DNA from: a virus
Reading direction: 5' to 3' (one strand)
Virus record (IMG/VR): IMGVR_UViG_3300021959_005338
Span: 1-20,205 of that record
Length of the DNA: 20,205 nucleotides
Within the stretch, counting starts at the first letter, position 1. Every line of letters starts with the position of its first letter. The translations under genes were made by a program, and so were the position numbers. Below the pieces are notes generated by a model. It did not search any database. It was not told the origin of the DNA and saw only the letters and a program-made list of their open reading frames with translations. Positions 1 to 7,347 of the stretch are shown in pieces.

Positions 1-47
1 ATTCTTTTGTATTCTTTGTGCAGTTTAAAACTTGATCCTGTAGCCAT
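1..47 (-). CDS. Start of an unidentified gene, cut by the window edge
   Basis: An ATG at 45-47 opens a stop-free minus-strand frame that runs off the left edge, giving about 15 codons beginning MATGSSFKLHKEYKR. An AGGA Shine-Dalgarno-like stretch (52-55) lies about 4 nt upstream. The TAG of the upstream glycosyltransferase-like gene sits just before it, so it would be the sixth gene of the leftward operon. The N-terminus is basic and hydrophilic and shows no signal peptide. Too little is present to assign a family. The call rests on the ribosome binding site, the open frame and the tight spacing. Confidence 0.55.
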   Translation of the reverse strand, partial: MATGSSFKLHKEYKR

Positions 48-55
48 TGTAGTTC

Positions 56-1144
56 CTATATAAAGTTATTATTAAAAAATTCTTTTGGGTGACACTCATA
101 ATTAAACTCGTGTCCGTGACACTTCATTGGAATCCGAGTCATTGCTAACATTGCTTGATTACGTGCTTGTTTTAATTGATGTATGTTTTGATCAAGATTA
201 ACATCTAAGTCTGATATATGATCGTTCCAAAACATTGGCATATCTTCTATACACCAACGATGCTCAGGACCATTGGGGTCGATACTGTACAATCTTTCAG
301 CGGCTGAATAGAAATTAGTTGCTCCATCCTCACGCTCTGGGTAACCAATCCTTACTTTCATATCTTTTTCAAAAAATCCTGGCGGTACAAACAATGGAGG
401 TGCTATGGTTCCTAACTGTTCTCCAACGTGGCTGTAACCATCATAGTGTCTAATTATTTCTCTAGTAGGGGTATATACTGTGCCTGGTATCTTATATCCA
501 TATTGCCAACCTAGTGTATCACTACGGTATGTATTATCATCTCCGCAGTCTGTTTCAAACCAGTACTTTCTAAACCTACCTGCTTTCATTAACAGCAGAC
601 TGTCAACTGTGTCCCAATGAAACTTAATAAAGTTTCCGTCTTCAGTTAACTCACCGTTAAGTTTTAGACTCATACGCATTTGCTCAGGCCAATGGCTGTA
701 ATACATAACTGCCAATGGATCAGTATCATTGAGTAATGTTTCTTTAGCACTACGTACTGTTTCTAAATCACTGTCGATAAAAATATGATCGTCATTTCCT
801 TCATACCATAACAATTGATCTGGATCATTAAACCTTTCATCACAAAGATCTCTCCATTTTTGTGTGCTATCAATCCTATGCCAGTTAATATCTAGCTTGT
901 CTTTAGGAAATATAGAATACATATACTCTTCTAATTCTTGTTGACGATCATTGAATTCAGCTAGATCAATATAAAATACAAACTTGTCAACCTCTGGTGC
1001 CATTACTGCACGACTGGCTAGACAATATTTAAAAATATCAAATCTATTGCTTACAGGAAACCAAGGAGCTCGTACATAGGTTGTACCAGCATACGGATAA
1101 GACATTTTAATGTCGGTTATTTTTACATTGAAGAATACTATCAT
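56..1144 (-). CDS. Glycosyltransferase-like protein with a DxD-type motif
   Basis: A 362-residue soluble protein with no signal peptide or membrane segment. An acidic patch at residues 118-126, DDHIFIDSD, follows hydrophobic beta-strand-like residues. It looks like the metal and nucleotide-sugar binding DxD (D124, D126) of GT-A glycosyltransferases. The N-terminal half alternates strands and helices as GT-A folds do; the C-terminal half is rich in aromatic residues and His. It is the last complete gene of an operon holding a sugar isomerase-type cupin, a nucleotidyltransferase/kinase, a phosphatase and an aldolase-like protein. Transfer of the activated product is therefore a reasonable inferred role. 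Its ATG overlaps the upstream stop (ATGA), which favours this start over Met14. No close family was recognised, so function is inferred from the motif and context. Confidence 0.5.
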   Translation of the reverse strand: MIVFFNVKITDIKMSYPYAGTTYVRAPWFPVSNRFDIFKYCLASRAVMAPEVDKFVFYIDLAEFNDRQQELEEYMYSIFPKDKLDINWHRIDSTQKWRDLCDERFNDPDQLLWYEGNDDHIFIDSDLETVRSAKETLLNDTDPLAVMYYSHWPEQMRMSLKLNGELTEDGNFIKFHWDTVDSLLLMKAGRFRKYWFETDCGDDNTYRSDTLGWQYGYKIPGTVYTPTREIIRHYDGYSHVGEQLGTIAPPLFVPPGFFEKDMKVRIGYPEREDGATNFYSAAERLYSIDPNGPEHRWCIEDMPMFWNDHISDLDVNLDQNIHQLKQARNQAMLAMTRIPMKCHGHEFNYECHPKEFFNNNFI

Positions 1145-2124
1145 TTCAAATTCTTTGTGTAAGTGTCATAGATATCGTACATTACTTGATTAACTTCGTG
1201 TTGCCAATCAATACCTTGACTCTGTAACTTATTGACTACAGCATGATACTCTGGGCTGTTAAAACAGTAATGGCCACCTACACTAACTTTTTGCGTACTA
1301 TCATCTAATCTAGTCCACTTAGACCACCTGTTACTTGCTAATACTAAATCATGAAATTGTTGCCATTCCTCTGGTGCGTGTCTACTACTTAATACTCTTA
1401 GCAATTTAGTCTGTGCTACCCCTAACTGTGGTGCTATATTTAAAGTATGTACACCAGCTTCTTTTCTCATTCTAACTTCTGCGGCTGTTAGGTAGTCTGC
1501 GTTATGTTCTTTCAGCTTAACACCATTTTCAACAGCAACCTGTACCAGTTCACAAGCGGCTTGATAATTAAATTCACCAGCTTGATGATCCTCGTGACAT
1601 AAACTTCCTGTCTGTGCTACCACTGTGTATATGTTTGGCATATTCTTAGCAAACGCAACATCTTTTTTGTATTGTATTATACCTGCGGCTACACCAACGT
1701 TTTCTTCAGTACCAAATTCAAAACGCACATTAGGATTCTTCTTATAAGAAAAATCAAATAATTCTTCTGCAATGCCATACGTATCGTCTACACGTGAAGT
1801 ATCAATATGTATTAGATCAAACCCTTGTTCTATATCATAAGCAATAGTTTTCTTACTGGCTTCGACAGCATCACGCAAAGGCAAACCTTTCTCAACATCA
1901 AGGAAGTATGGACCACAATGATCACGACATATCCACAATTTATCTGTTGGTAGCGTGCTAAGTAATTCACGAAGTTCAGGAGTAGTCATTACATAACCCG
2001 ATTCGGCATCAATTTGATTACGACTGGCTATTACCATCAATGGTTCGTTCTTATCTGTAGAATATGTTGCTAATGAACTAATAACTTCTCGACTCATTGG
2101 GCCAAATCCTAGTTTAAAATCCAT
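1141..2124 (-). CDS. GatZ/KbaZ-like TIM-barrel protein (tagatose-bisphosphate aldolase subunit family)
   Basis: The protein matches the pattern of GatZ/KbaZ, called the non-catalytic subunit of class II tagatose-1,6-bisphosphate aldolase. Motifs in order, numbered from the ATG: RDHCGP (67-72, like GGDHLGP), IHIDTS (105-110), FEFGTE (135-140, like YEIGTE) and KEHNADYLT (205-213, like the HSTDYQT block). Length, about 327 residues, is somewhat shorter than the roughly 420 of enterobacterial GatZ. No GatY-type partner is present in the window, so it probably acts alone on a phosphorylated sugar or aldehyde. The frame can open at a TTG (2130), but the ATG at 2124 has a GGGGA Shine-Dalgarno six bases upstream and is preferred. 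It overlaps the phosphatase gene by 11 bp. The family call is firm; the reaction is not. Confidence 0.75.
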   Translation of the reverse strand: MDFKLGFGPMSREVISSLATYSTDKNEPLMVIASRNQIDAESGYVMTTPELRELLSTLPTDKLWICRDHCGPYFLDVEKGLPLRDAVEASKKTIAYDIEQGFDLIHIDTSRVDDTYGIAEELFDFSYKKNPNVRFEFGTEENVGVAAGIIQYKKDVAFAKNMPNIYTVVAQTGSLCHEDHQAGEFNYQAACELVQVAVENGVKLKEHNADYLTAAEVRMRKEAGVHTLNIAPQLGVAQTKLLRVLSSRHAPEEWQQFHDLVLASNRWSKWTRLDDSTQKVSVGGHYCFNSPEYHAVVNKLQSQGIDWQHEVNQVMYDIYDTYTKNLK

Positions 2125-2584
2125 GTTCAATCCCCATCTTATCCATTATATATACACAAGCATCCATTACTGCCCCTTTTCCTCCATCCCTTTCTGTTAC
2201 GTAAGTTGCATTGGCTACTGCTGTTCTCCAGGCCTGTGCCGGTGCAATGCTTAATCCTACGTGTGGAAATATTTTAGCATCATAAGGCCCATCACCCATA
2301 AACACGGTTTCAGTAGGATCACCTTTTGCTAATACAAAATCTAATCTATCTGCTTCTTTAACACAACTACAAGGAAACTTCATGTGTGTAATAACTCTAG
2401 ATTCAGTTATCGGCCATCCTTGCTTATCAGCCGATACGAACTCTATATCAATATGTTTTCTTAATAGCTTTAATCCATCGTGATCATAGTTGCCAAATGC
2501 TTTAAATGGTTTTCCGTCTACTCCCCAATATAGCATACCATCGTTTAACACTCCATCTACATCTAATATAAATCTTTTATACAT
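2114..2584 (-). CDS. KdsC-like HAD-superfamily phosphatase
   Basis: A 156-residue, capless HAD phosphatase of the KdsC (3-deoxy-D-manno-octulosonate-8-phosphate phosphatase) type. Visible features are the nucleophile motif DVDGV (8-12, Asp8 nucleophile and Asp10 acid/base), a YDHDGLK segment (33-39) typical of KdsC, Ser51 as the motif II residue, GDGPYD (97-102) with metal-binding acids, and GGKGAV (134-139) near the C-terminus. Length agrees with KdsC, which forms tetramers. In the operon it would dephosphorylate a sugar-phosphate intermediate before activation by the nucleotidyltransferase/kinase. The start codon overlaps the upstream stop (TAATG), implying coupled translation. Family is secure; a true Kdo substrate is not shown, since no KdsA or KdsB is visible. 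Confidence 0.85.
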   Translation of the reverse strand: MYKRFILDVDGVLNDGMLYWGVDGKPFKAFGNYDHDGLKLLRKHIDIEFVSADKQGWPITESRVITHMKFPCSCVKEADRLDFVLAKGDPTETVFMGDGPYDAKIFPHVGLSIAPAQAWRTAVANATYVTERDGGKGAVMDACVYIMDKMGIEHGF

Positions 2585-4206
2585 TAATCAAGTACCTTTG
2601 AGAAATGGTATTGTGAAAGTGCTACTAAGAATTTATCAAACGGTGCTTCGTGCAATGGGCTCATATTTAAATAGATAATTGGTACTAACAGTTGGACCTT
2701 ACGCCAATTAAGTCCATTAGCTTCAACCCAGAGTCTTAGTTTTTCTTCATAGTGAGCAACATCAGTGATATGTGGAACTTCTATTGTTGCGTAGTCATTT
2801 TCTTCTTTGTAGCTATACAACTCGCTCTTGATGTCTTTGTAACTCTGAAATAATCCGCCTAACATTTTTGCTAGGTCATAATATTGATCTCCATATAGTG
2901 TTCCACCAAAGTCTGTTCTCCAGTCAATGGCTGTAAACTTGTAAACAGCTTTATCTCTAAGTTCATCCCATATTTTCTGATTTACAATAGCTAATGAACT
3001 TGGCCTTCCTCTAAAAGGTTGGTATTCGTATATGGTGTTATCGAAATGCAAATCACCGTGAACAAACTTCCAACTAGTTTCAGTACATAACCACTTCCAA
3101 TCAATCTTTTTTAGATATGCGTCAATTGTATCTACTTCTCTTCCGTTGACTACACAAGGTTCACTCCAATCACTATACTTTGTACGGAACATATCAACAC
3201 GTTCCATTGTTTTATCGTGATAAAACTTATGACATATATCATATTTGTCTTGTTCAGTGATATCTGCTGGTGCATCTTTCCATAACTCGTTCTCGCACCA
3301 AGATAACATCTTATCAAACACAGGCAACGTGTATTGATTATATACTATATCGCCTTGAGCGAAATCATGTATTAAGAAATTTCCTGATTGTTCGACATTA
3401 TTGGGCATTGCTTCTGGATTGCAAAGAGCACGTTTCACACGCAATTCTGCATGTTTAGTTTCTGTCCAGAATTTAATAATTTTGTTGTTGTCGCAATAAA
3501 ATAGTTCGTTAGGTTTAGGAAAACTAACATCTGTTAGGTGTGACGACAGTTCTTCCCATTTTTCATAAGTACCAAAGTCTTTCCACTCTCTAATAGAGTG
3601 TACTTTAAGATCCATACCTTCGAAGCCTTCGGGTGTTTGTTTTGCCGAACGTTCTTTAAGATTGTTCAGATACTCATCATCTTTAGCGTACATTAACCCA
3701 ACAAAAGCATCTACAGCATGTGGGCTAGGTTTTTTCTCTATCACATCAATTAGCTTATCCCCATCACGTTTAACCCAATGGTAATCTTGACTGACGGTAC
3801 TGTCTACTGGGTGTACTCCAATCCAATTATGGTCGAGCTTGTCTTGATAATCAAAATCAAATAAAGTGTCACATGCTAACCACATGAACCCGCCTCTAAT
3901 ATATTTTTCACAAGCTTGTATTGTTGTTGCAGGCCCAGTATTTCCTTCTGCATAGTCCTTGATATCAACGAATTGAATATCCTTATCTTGATGTACCACT
4001 GAAACATAGTCTTTGACATGTTGCCCCATGTGCCCAACAGCTATAACAAATCTTGTATATTGATCAAACTTCTCCATAATATGGCTGATCAAAGGTTTAT
4101 TGTCGTAGGGAACAAGTGCTTTTGGAACCATTCGGCTAAATGGTCCCATCCTGCGACCATAGCCTGCGGCTAAGATTAGTACAGTAAGTTTACTCGTGTT
4201 CGGCAT
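2584..4206 (-). CDS. Bifunctional sugar-phosphate-type nucleotidyltransferase and APH-family kinase
   Basis: Two enzymes are fused. The N-terminal domain (to about residue 235) is an NTP-transferase: LAAGYGRRMGP loop near residues 16-26, VPKALVP with a conserved lysine at 31-37, and an ACDTLFD metal motif around 115-121. The C-terminal domain (about 240-540) is an aminoglycoside/choline-kinase fold: VHGDLHFDN catalytic loop (386-394) and the IDWRTDFGG metal motif (431-439), followed by YYDLAK. The pair could phosphorylate a small molecule and then attach CMP or another NMP. The nearest known precedent in architecture is fusion of LicC- and LicA-type choline activation enzymes; the neighbouring genes point more to a sugar. 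Residue numbers count from a possible ATG at 4218. The ATG at 4206 has GGGAGGA just upstream and is preferred. It overlaps the cupin gene. Confidence 0.8.
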   Translation of the reverse strand: MPNTSKLTVLILAAGYGRRMGPFSRMVPKALVPYDNKPLISHIMEKFDQYTRFVIAVGHMGQHVKDYVSVVHQDKDIQFVDIKDYAEGNTGPATTIQACEKYIRGGFMWLACDTLFDFDYQDKLDHNWIGVHPVDSTVSQDYHWVKRDGDKLIDVIEKKPSPHAVDAFVGLMYAKDDEYLNNLKERSAKQTPEGFEGMDLKVHSIREWKDFGTYEKWEELSSHLTDVSFPKPNELFYCDNNKIIKFWTETKHAELRVKRALCNPEAMPNNVEQSGNFLIHDFAQGDIVYNQYTLPVFDKMLSWCENELWKDAPADITEQDKYDICHKFYHDKTMERVDMFRTKYSDWSEPCVVNGREVDTIDAYLKKIDWKWLCTETSWKFVHGDLHFDNTIYEYQPFRGRPSSLAIVNQKIWDELRDKAVYKFTAIDWRTDFGGTLYGDQYYDLAKMLGGLFQSYKDIKSELYSYKEENDYATIEVPHITDVAHYEEKLRLWVEANGLNWRKVQLLVPIIYLNMSPLHEAPFDKFLVALSQYHFSKVLD

Positions 4207-4657
4207 CGATCCTCCCATGTCCTCTATTGCTTGAATCTTCTAAACGTATTACGTCATCTAATTGAGTGGTACTTGCTTCTGTATAGTGCAAATCGTCATG
4301 GGCGATCATTCTGTGTATAGTTCCAGGAGGAGTATGAAATACTGCTCCAGGTTTTAGTTCTTCGATTATTAATTCACTTTTAATTTTATCAATCTCTTCT
4401 TTAGTGTATCCGCCATCTAAGAAACGTTTACAATCAAACGGATCAGGGTGATATGCTAATGCACCGTTGCCAATATGTAGATGTATGCTTTCTGATTTAA
4501 ATTGATGTACCTGTAGGCTCGTAACAAATCCTGATTTAAGCAATAATTCTTTGAGTGCAAATGGGTAAACGTCATCACCGCCTTGCAACCAGGTTTCTGT
4601 TCCCCATGGTTTATGTACTACATGACAGCCTTCTAATCTTTGAAAATCTACGGACAT
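4190..4657 (-). CDS. Mannose-6-phosphate-isomerase-type cupin
   Basis: A single cupin domain of the type II phosphomannose isomerase family, 155 residues. Opening KPWGTE (16-21) is characteristic, followed by SLQVHQFKSE (47-56) with His51 and Glu56, TPPGTIHRM (109-117) with His115, Glu127 and the closing DDVIRLEDSSNR (134-145). This supplies the usual His/Glu metal set. Known relatives interconvert mannose-6-phosphate and fructose-6-phosphate, or are sugar-binding cupins of unknown reaction. As first gene of the leftward operon it likely supplies or isomerises the sugar phosphate used downstream. The ATG at 4657 has an AAGGA Shine-Dalgarno and lies about 16 nt from a predicted start of transcription. 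Confidence 0.8.
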   Translation of the reverse strand: MSVDFQRLEGCHVVHKPWGTETWLQGGDDVYPFALKELLLKSGFVTSLQVHQFKSESIHLHIGNGALAYHPDPFDCKRFLDGGYTKEEIDKIKSELIIEELKPGAVFHTPPGTIHRMIAHDDLHYTEASTTQLDDVIRLEDSSNRGHGRIDAEHE

Positions 4658-4674
4658 ATTTTTCCTTGTTTGAC

Positions 4675-4682
4675 TATTTATT
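4675..4682 (-). promoter_or_regulatory. Late-promoter-like octamer AATAAATA
   Basis: On the minus strand this reads AATAAATA, fitting the NATAAATA late-promoter consensus of T4-like marine phages. It overlaps the -10 of a sigma70-like promoter and lies 17 nt ahead of the cupin ATG, leaving room for the AAGGA ribosome binding site. It would allow the sugar operon to be transcribed late as well as early. The motif is short and its use is inferred from position in one of very few gaps. Confidence 0.5.
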
Positions 4683-4708
4683 ATACATTACTATTTAACT
4701 TTTTACAA
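4680..4708 (-). promoter_or_regulatory. Sigma70-like promoter of the sugar operon
   Basis: Minus strand: TTGTAA (4708-4703), a 17-bp spacer, then TATAAT (4685-4680). The -10 is perfect, the -35 matches 4 of 6 positions and the spacing is optimal. The predicted start of transcription, near 4673, gives a leader of about 16 nt with AAGGA before the ATG. The -35 hexamer occupies nearly the same bases as the -35 of the rightward promoter. Confidence 0.6.
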
Positions 4709-4731
4709 CAGGCGAGTAAAAAAATTATAAA
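4702..4731 (+). promoter_or_regulatory. Sigma70-like promoter for the rightward radical SAM gene
   Basis: TTTACA (4702-4707), an 18-bp spacer and TATAAA (4726-4731), each hexamer matching 5 of 6 positions. Transcription would begin around 4738-4740, essentially at the ATG at 4741. There is no Shine-Dalgarno sequence, so the message would be leaderless or nearly so. The -35 is shared back to back with the leftward promoter. Confidence 0.5.
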
Positions 4732-4733
4732 TA
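4726..4733 (+). promoter_or_regulatory. Late-promoter octamer TATAAATA
   Basis: An exact copy of the T4 late-promoter octamer, seven bases before the ATG at 4741. By T4 spacing the start of transcription falls two or so bases before the ATG. It overlaps the sigma70-like -10, so early and late initiation would both give a leaderless transcript. An identical octamer inside another gene (9023-9030) shows chance matches occur, but here the position in the gap is informative. Confidence 0.6.
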
Positions 4734-4740
4734 TTTGACA

Positions 4741-5847
4741 ATGTTAAAAAAATCTCAATGTCTAGTACCACACAGTATGGCTTTTATAAGACCCGATGGG
4801 CAATATAGAGACTGCTGTAGTTCAACACCACATGTGATAAAGTTTGAAAAGAACTTTACAGATTGGTGGCAGGGCGATACTATGACTAAGCTAAGAGAAA
4901 ATGTTTCCAAAGATATTTTACCAAAAAACTGTCAACGTTGTAGTCAACACGAATCAGCTACCGGTGAGTCAATGCGTTTAACAGTTAACAAAGACAATGA
5001 AACTTTTAACGTTAACAGTAAACTACCTAATAGATACCAGATAGCATTTGGTAACTTATGTAATCTAGGTTGTTGGAGTTGTGAAGAAAATCTTAGCAGT
5101 GTGATACAAGAAGAAAAACGTAAACTAAAAATTCTACCAGAAAACTATGTAGATCCTAGTGTTGGATTTAGTAAAGCGTGGCCCAGCTTACGTGATAATA
5201 TTTTAGCTAGTTACGATGAACACCAAGAAGTACTAATAAACATTTGGGGTGGGGAACCTACTATATCTAAAGAGTTTGTAGAGTTCCTAGAACTATTGGT
5301 TGAGCGTGGACTTTCACATAGAACTAGGATTGAAATGTTTTCCAACTGCCATAGCCCAAAGCCAGGATTCCAAGAGCTACTTGAAAATAATAAGTGGGCT
5401 CATATCACTATACTAGCTAGTCTAGATGCAGTTGGAGAAGCAGGTGAATGGATACGCTACGGATCAAATTGGAATCAAGTTGAAACTAACTTTATTAGAT
5501 TTAAAGACATAGCAGACTACATAGAAATACAGTGTACACTAAGTGTATTAACTGCTCGTCATCTACCAGAGTTGATGCAGTACGGTAAAGAACATAACGT
5601 AACAGTAACTCCTGTACCACTACAAGATCCTTGGTATATGAGTCCTGCTCGATGGGATGGTGACTTATCTATACTAGGTAGCCAGGAAGAATATAAACAA
5701 GCAGGGTTGTCAAAAACTTGGGAATTGTATGGTAGCAGTCCTGAAGCAGGGTCTAGCGAAACATTAAAATATTACATCAATCAATTTACTAATAGAACAA
5801 TAACAACTCCGTTTAATCCAGCACTTAACGAATTTATTAACAGTTAA
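4741..5847 (+). CDS. Radical SAM enzyme with N-terminal Cys-rich (twitch-like) domain
   Basis: A 368-residue radical SAM protein. The cluster-binding motif CNLGCWSC (Cys107, Cys111, Cys114) and WGGEP (169-173, SAM binding) are intact. An N-terminal domain of about 95 residues carries further cysteines: Cys7, Cys25-Cys26 and a CxxC at 64/67. These could hold an auxiliary Fe-S cluster, as in families called twitch-domain radical SAM proteins. It shares this plan with the genes at 14724 and 16350. No substrate is evident. The frame extends to a TTG at 4735, but the ATG at 4741 is the better start; it lacks a Shine-Dalgarno and follows a TATAAATA box by seven bases. It is the only rightward gene between the two outer blocks and overlaps the next gene tail to tail. 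Confidence 0.85.
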   Translation: MLKKSQCLVPHSMAFIRPDGQYRDCCSSTPHVIKFEKNFTDWWQGDTMTKLRENVSKDILPKNCQRCSQHESATGESMRLTVNKDNETFNVNSKLPNRYQIAFGNLCNLGCWSCEENLSSVIQEEKRKLKILPENYVDPSVGFSKAWPSLRDNILASYDEHQEVLINIWGGEPTISKEFVEFLELLVERGLSHRTRIEMFSNCHSPKPGFQELLENNKWAHITILASLDAVGEAGEWIRYGSNWNQVETNFIRFKDIADYIEIQCTLSVLTARHLPELMQYGKEHNVTVTPVPLQDPWYMSPARWDGDLSILGSQEEYKQAGLSKTWELYGSSPEAGSSETLKYYINQFTNRTITTPFNPALNEFINS

Positions 5848-6176
5848 GCTACTTTAACTAACGTCATTTCTATTGTTTGTTTAACAATACCGTCTACACT
5901 AATAACAGTTTCAGCTTGACAAATTCTAGCTTTTGCTTTTATAATTTTATCGTCTAATGTGATAGTATCACCTACATATACAGCATCAACATATTTAACA
6001 TTTAGTTTTGCTAATGCCCAATAAGGTTCCGGGTCACGTGATATCATTGCTGTAACAAGTATGCCAGGCGCAATGGCTTTTCCTAATTCGTTGTCTTCTG
6101 TGTGTATTGGATTGCTGTCACCGATTGCTTGACAATACTGTTTAACTAGTTCGGGTGTTATTTTTATATTTTTCAT
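5844..6176 (-). CDS. MaoC-like hot-dog dehydratase/hydratase
   Basis: A compact 110-residue single hot-dog domain. Residues 16-25, QAIGDSNPIH, give the catalytic Asp20 and His25 of MaoC/(R)-specific enoyl-CoA hydratases, followed by the expected helix with APGILVTAM in place of the usual AHGML. Length is slightly below the 130-150 residues of typical members. Such enzymes hydrate or dehydrate 3-hydroxyacyl thioesters, and here a carrier or non-thioester substrate is equally possible. It is the last gene of the leftward block starting with the cobalamin-type radical SAM gene. It overlaps the preceding ligase-like gene by 35 bp and the convergent radical SAM gene by four bases (TTAA). No good ribosome binding site is visible, so translation is probably coupled. 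Confidence 0.75.
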   Translation of the reverse strand: MKNIKITPELVKQYCQAIGDSNPIHTEDNELGKAIAPGILVTAMISRDPEPYWALAKLNVKYVDAVYVGDTITLDDKIIKAKARICQAETVISVDGIVKQTIEMTLVKVA

Positions 6177-7347
6177 AGATCTTGTATAAGTTCCCTTGAG
6201 TATTTTGATTCTTACGATTACTTAATCCTTCAAGTAAACTTTCATCATTCATTGACATTAATTCTTTGCTGATGCCTGCATTCATTATCTGATCAAGTTG
6301 ATCATCTTGTGGCAGTTTTAACATTCTTTTTAACAATTCAAGATCTTTGAAAGGAGTCAAAGTCAAGGTATTATCAAAATGCCAATGTTGATGATCATGT
6401 AGATTAATATTTAATATTTGCTCACACAACTGTTTGTAGTCCTGTGTTAATTCCCACATATCTGGATCCATACGTTGTTTTTCATATAACGGTTTTAACT
6501 TATCTGCTGTTAGGTACTTGTAATGATAATTTTCTGGACCTATTAGATCAAATATATCTAATCCGTAGTGCATTAATAGAAGATTTATTGTTCCAGGGCT
6601 ACGTAATAGATTTTCGTCACCGTTGGCTCCGGTTAATAGCACTGTAGGTTTGTTCCATAGATGTATTTGCTTATAACCCCAATATTGATCTATTAGATGT
6701 TTTTTATTACAGTATGTCTTAGTGAAATCAACGTGTTCATAGTTTACTATTTCAAAATTATCAGTATGCCGTTTAAGGAAAGAAAACAAACACAGAGTAT
6801 CAATCCCTCCCGACAAGAATACTTTGATTGGATCATGATGGTGTGATAAAAACTGTTGGAATTTTCTATCAATATATCTATGTAACCATCGTACTACCTG
6901 TTGCCTTGACTGTGGCTCAAAATCAAAATCACCATAAGGGTCAAAATAAAGATCATTAATGATTAACCCTACAGGATTAACTTTGACATATCTATCAGCC
7001 CAAACAAGTTCCAATGAATCACGTAGCAGATTAGTTATTAACCATGGATTGCGTGATACAGCCATTGGTGTTGCTCTATGTACATCATGTGTTATAGTTA
7101 TCTCACCATCGGCATTGACTATTATAGCTAAAAAGTTTCCACGAAACTTAGGCTCTGGACTGTTAATCAACTCTATAAAGAACTGCTGATCCATAGCACA
7201 ATGTTCTACGTAACCTTTACTATATATTCTAGCAACACCAAGGTCAGTTATCTTCCAACCATCATCACAGTTAAGCCATATGTCTCTTACTATATTGTGT
7301 GAGTTACTAAATGTTGAGTCTGAACTTTTTTTAATTTCAAAAAACAT
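6142..7347 (-). CDS. Asparagine-synthetase-like ATP-dependent ligase without glutaminase cysteine
   Basis: A 401-residue protein of asparagine synthetase B layout. The PP-loop SGGID (179-183) in FLSGGIDTLCLF binds ATP, and TGANGDEN (239-246) matches the downstream synthetase motif. The first about 130 residues resemble a class II glutaminase domain (GNFLAIIVNADG, HDVHRATPM) but start Met-Phe, lacking the essential Cys2. It should therefore not use glutamine and may instead join a free amine or ammonia to an adenylated carboxylate, as beta-lactam synthetase does. It is shorter than the 500-600 residues of AsnB. It overlaps the genes on both sides (11 bp and 35 bp), so it is produced with the SGNH-like and MaoC-like proteins. 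Family confident, reaction unknown. Confidence 0.75.
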   Translation of the reverse strand: MFFEIKKSSDSTFSNSHNIVRDIWLNCDDGWKITDLGVARIYSKGYVEHCAMDQQFFIELINSPEPKFRGNFLAIIVNADGEITITHDVHRATPMAVSRNPWLITNLLRDSLELVWADRYVKVNPVGLIINDLYFDPYGDFDFEPQSRQQVVRWLHRYIDRKFQQFLSHHHDPIKVFLSGGIDTLCLFSFLKRHTDNFEIVNYEHVDFTKTYCNKKHLIDQYWGYKQIHLWNKPTVLLTGANGDENLLRSPGTINLLLMHYGLDIFDLIGPENYHYKYLTADKLKPLYEKQRMDPDMWELTQDYKQLCEQILNINLHDHQHWHFDNTLTLTPFKDLELLKRMLKLPQDDQLDQIMNAGISKELMSMNDESLLEGLSNRKNQNTQGNLYKIYEKYKNNTRTS

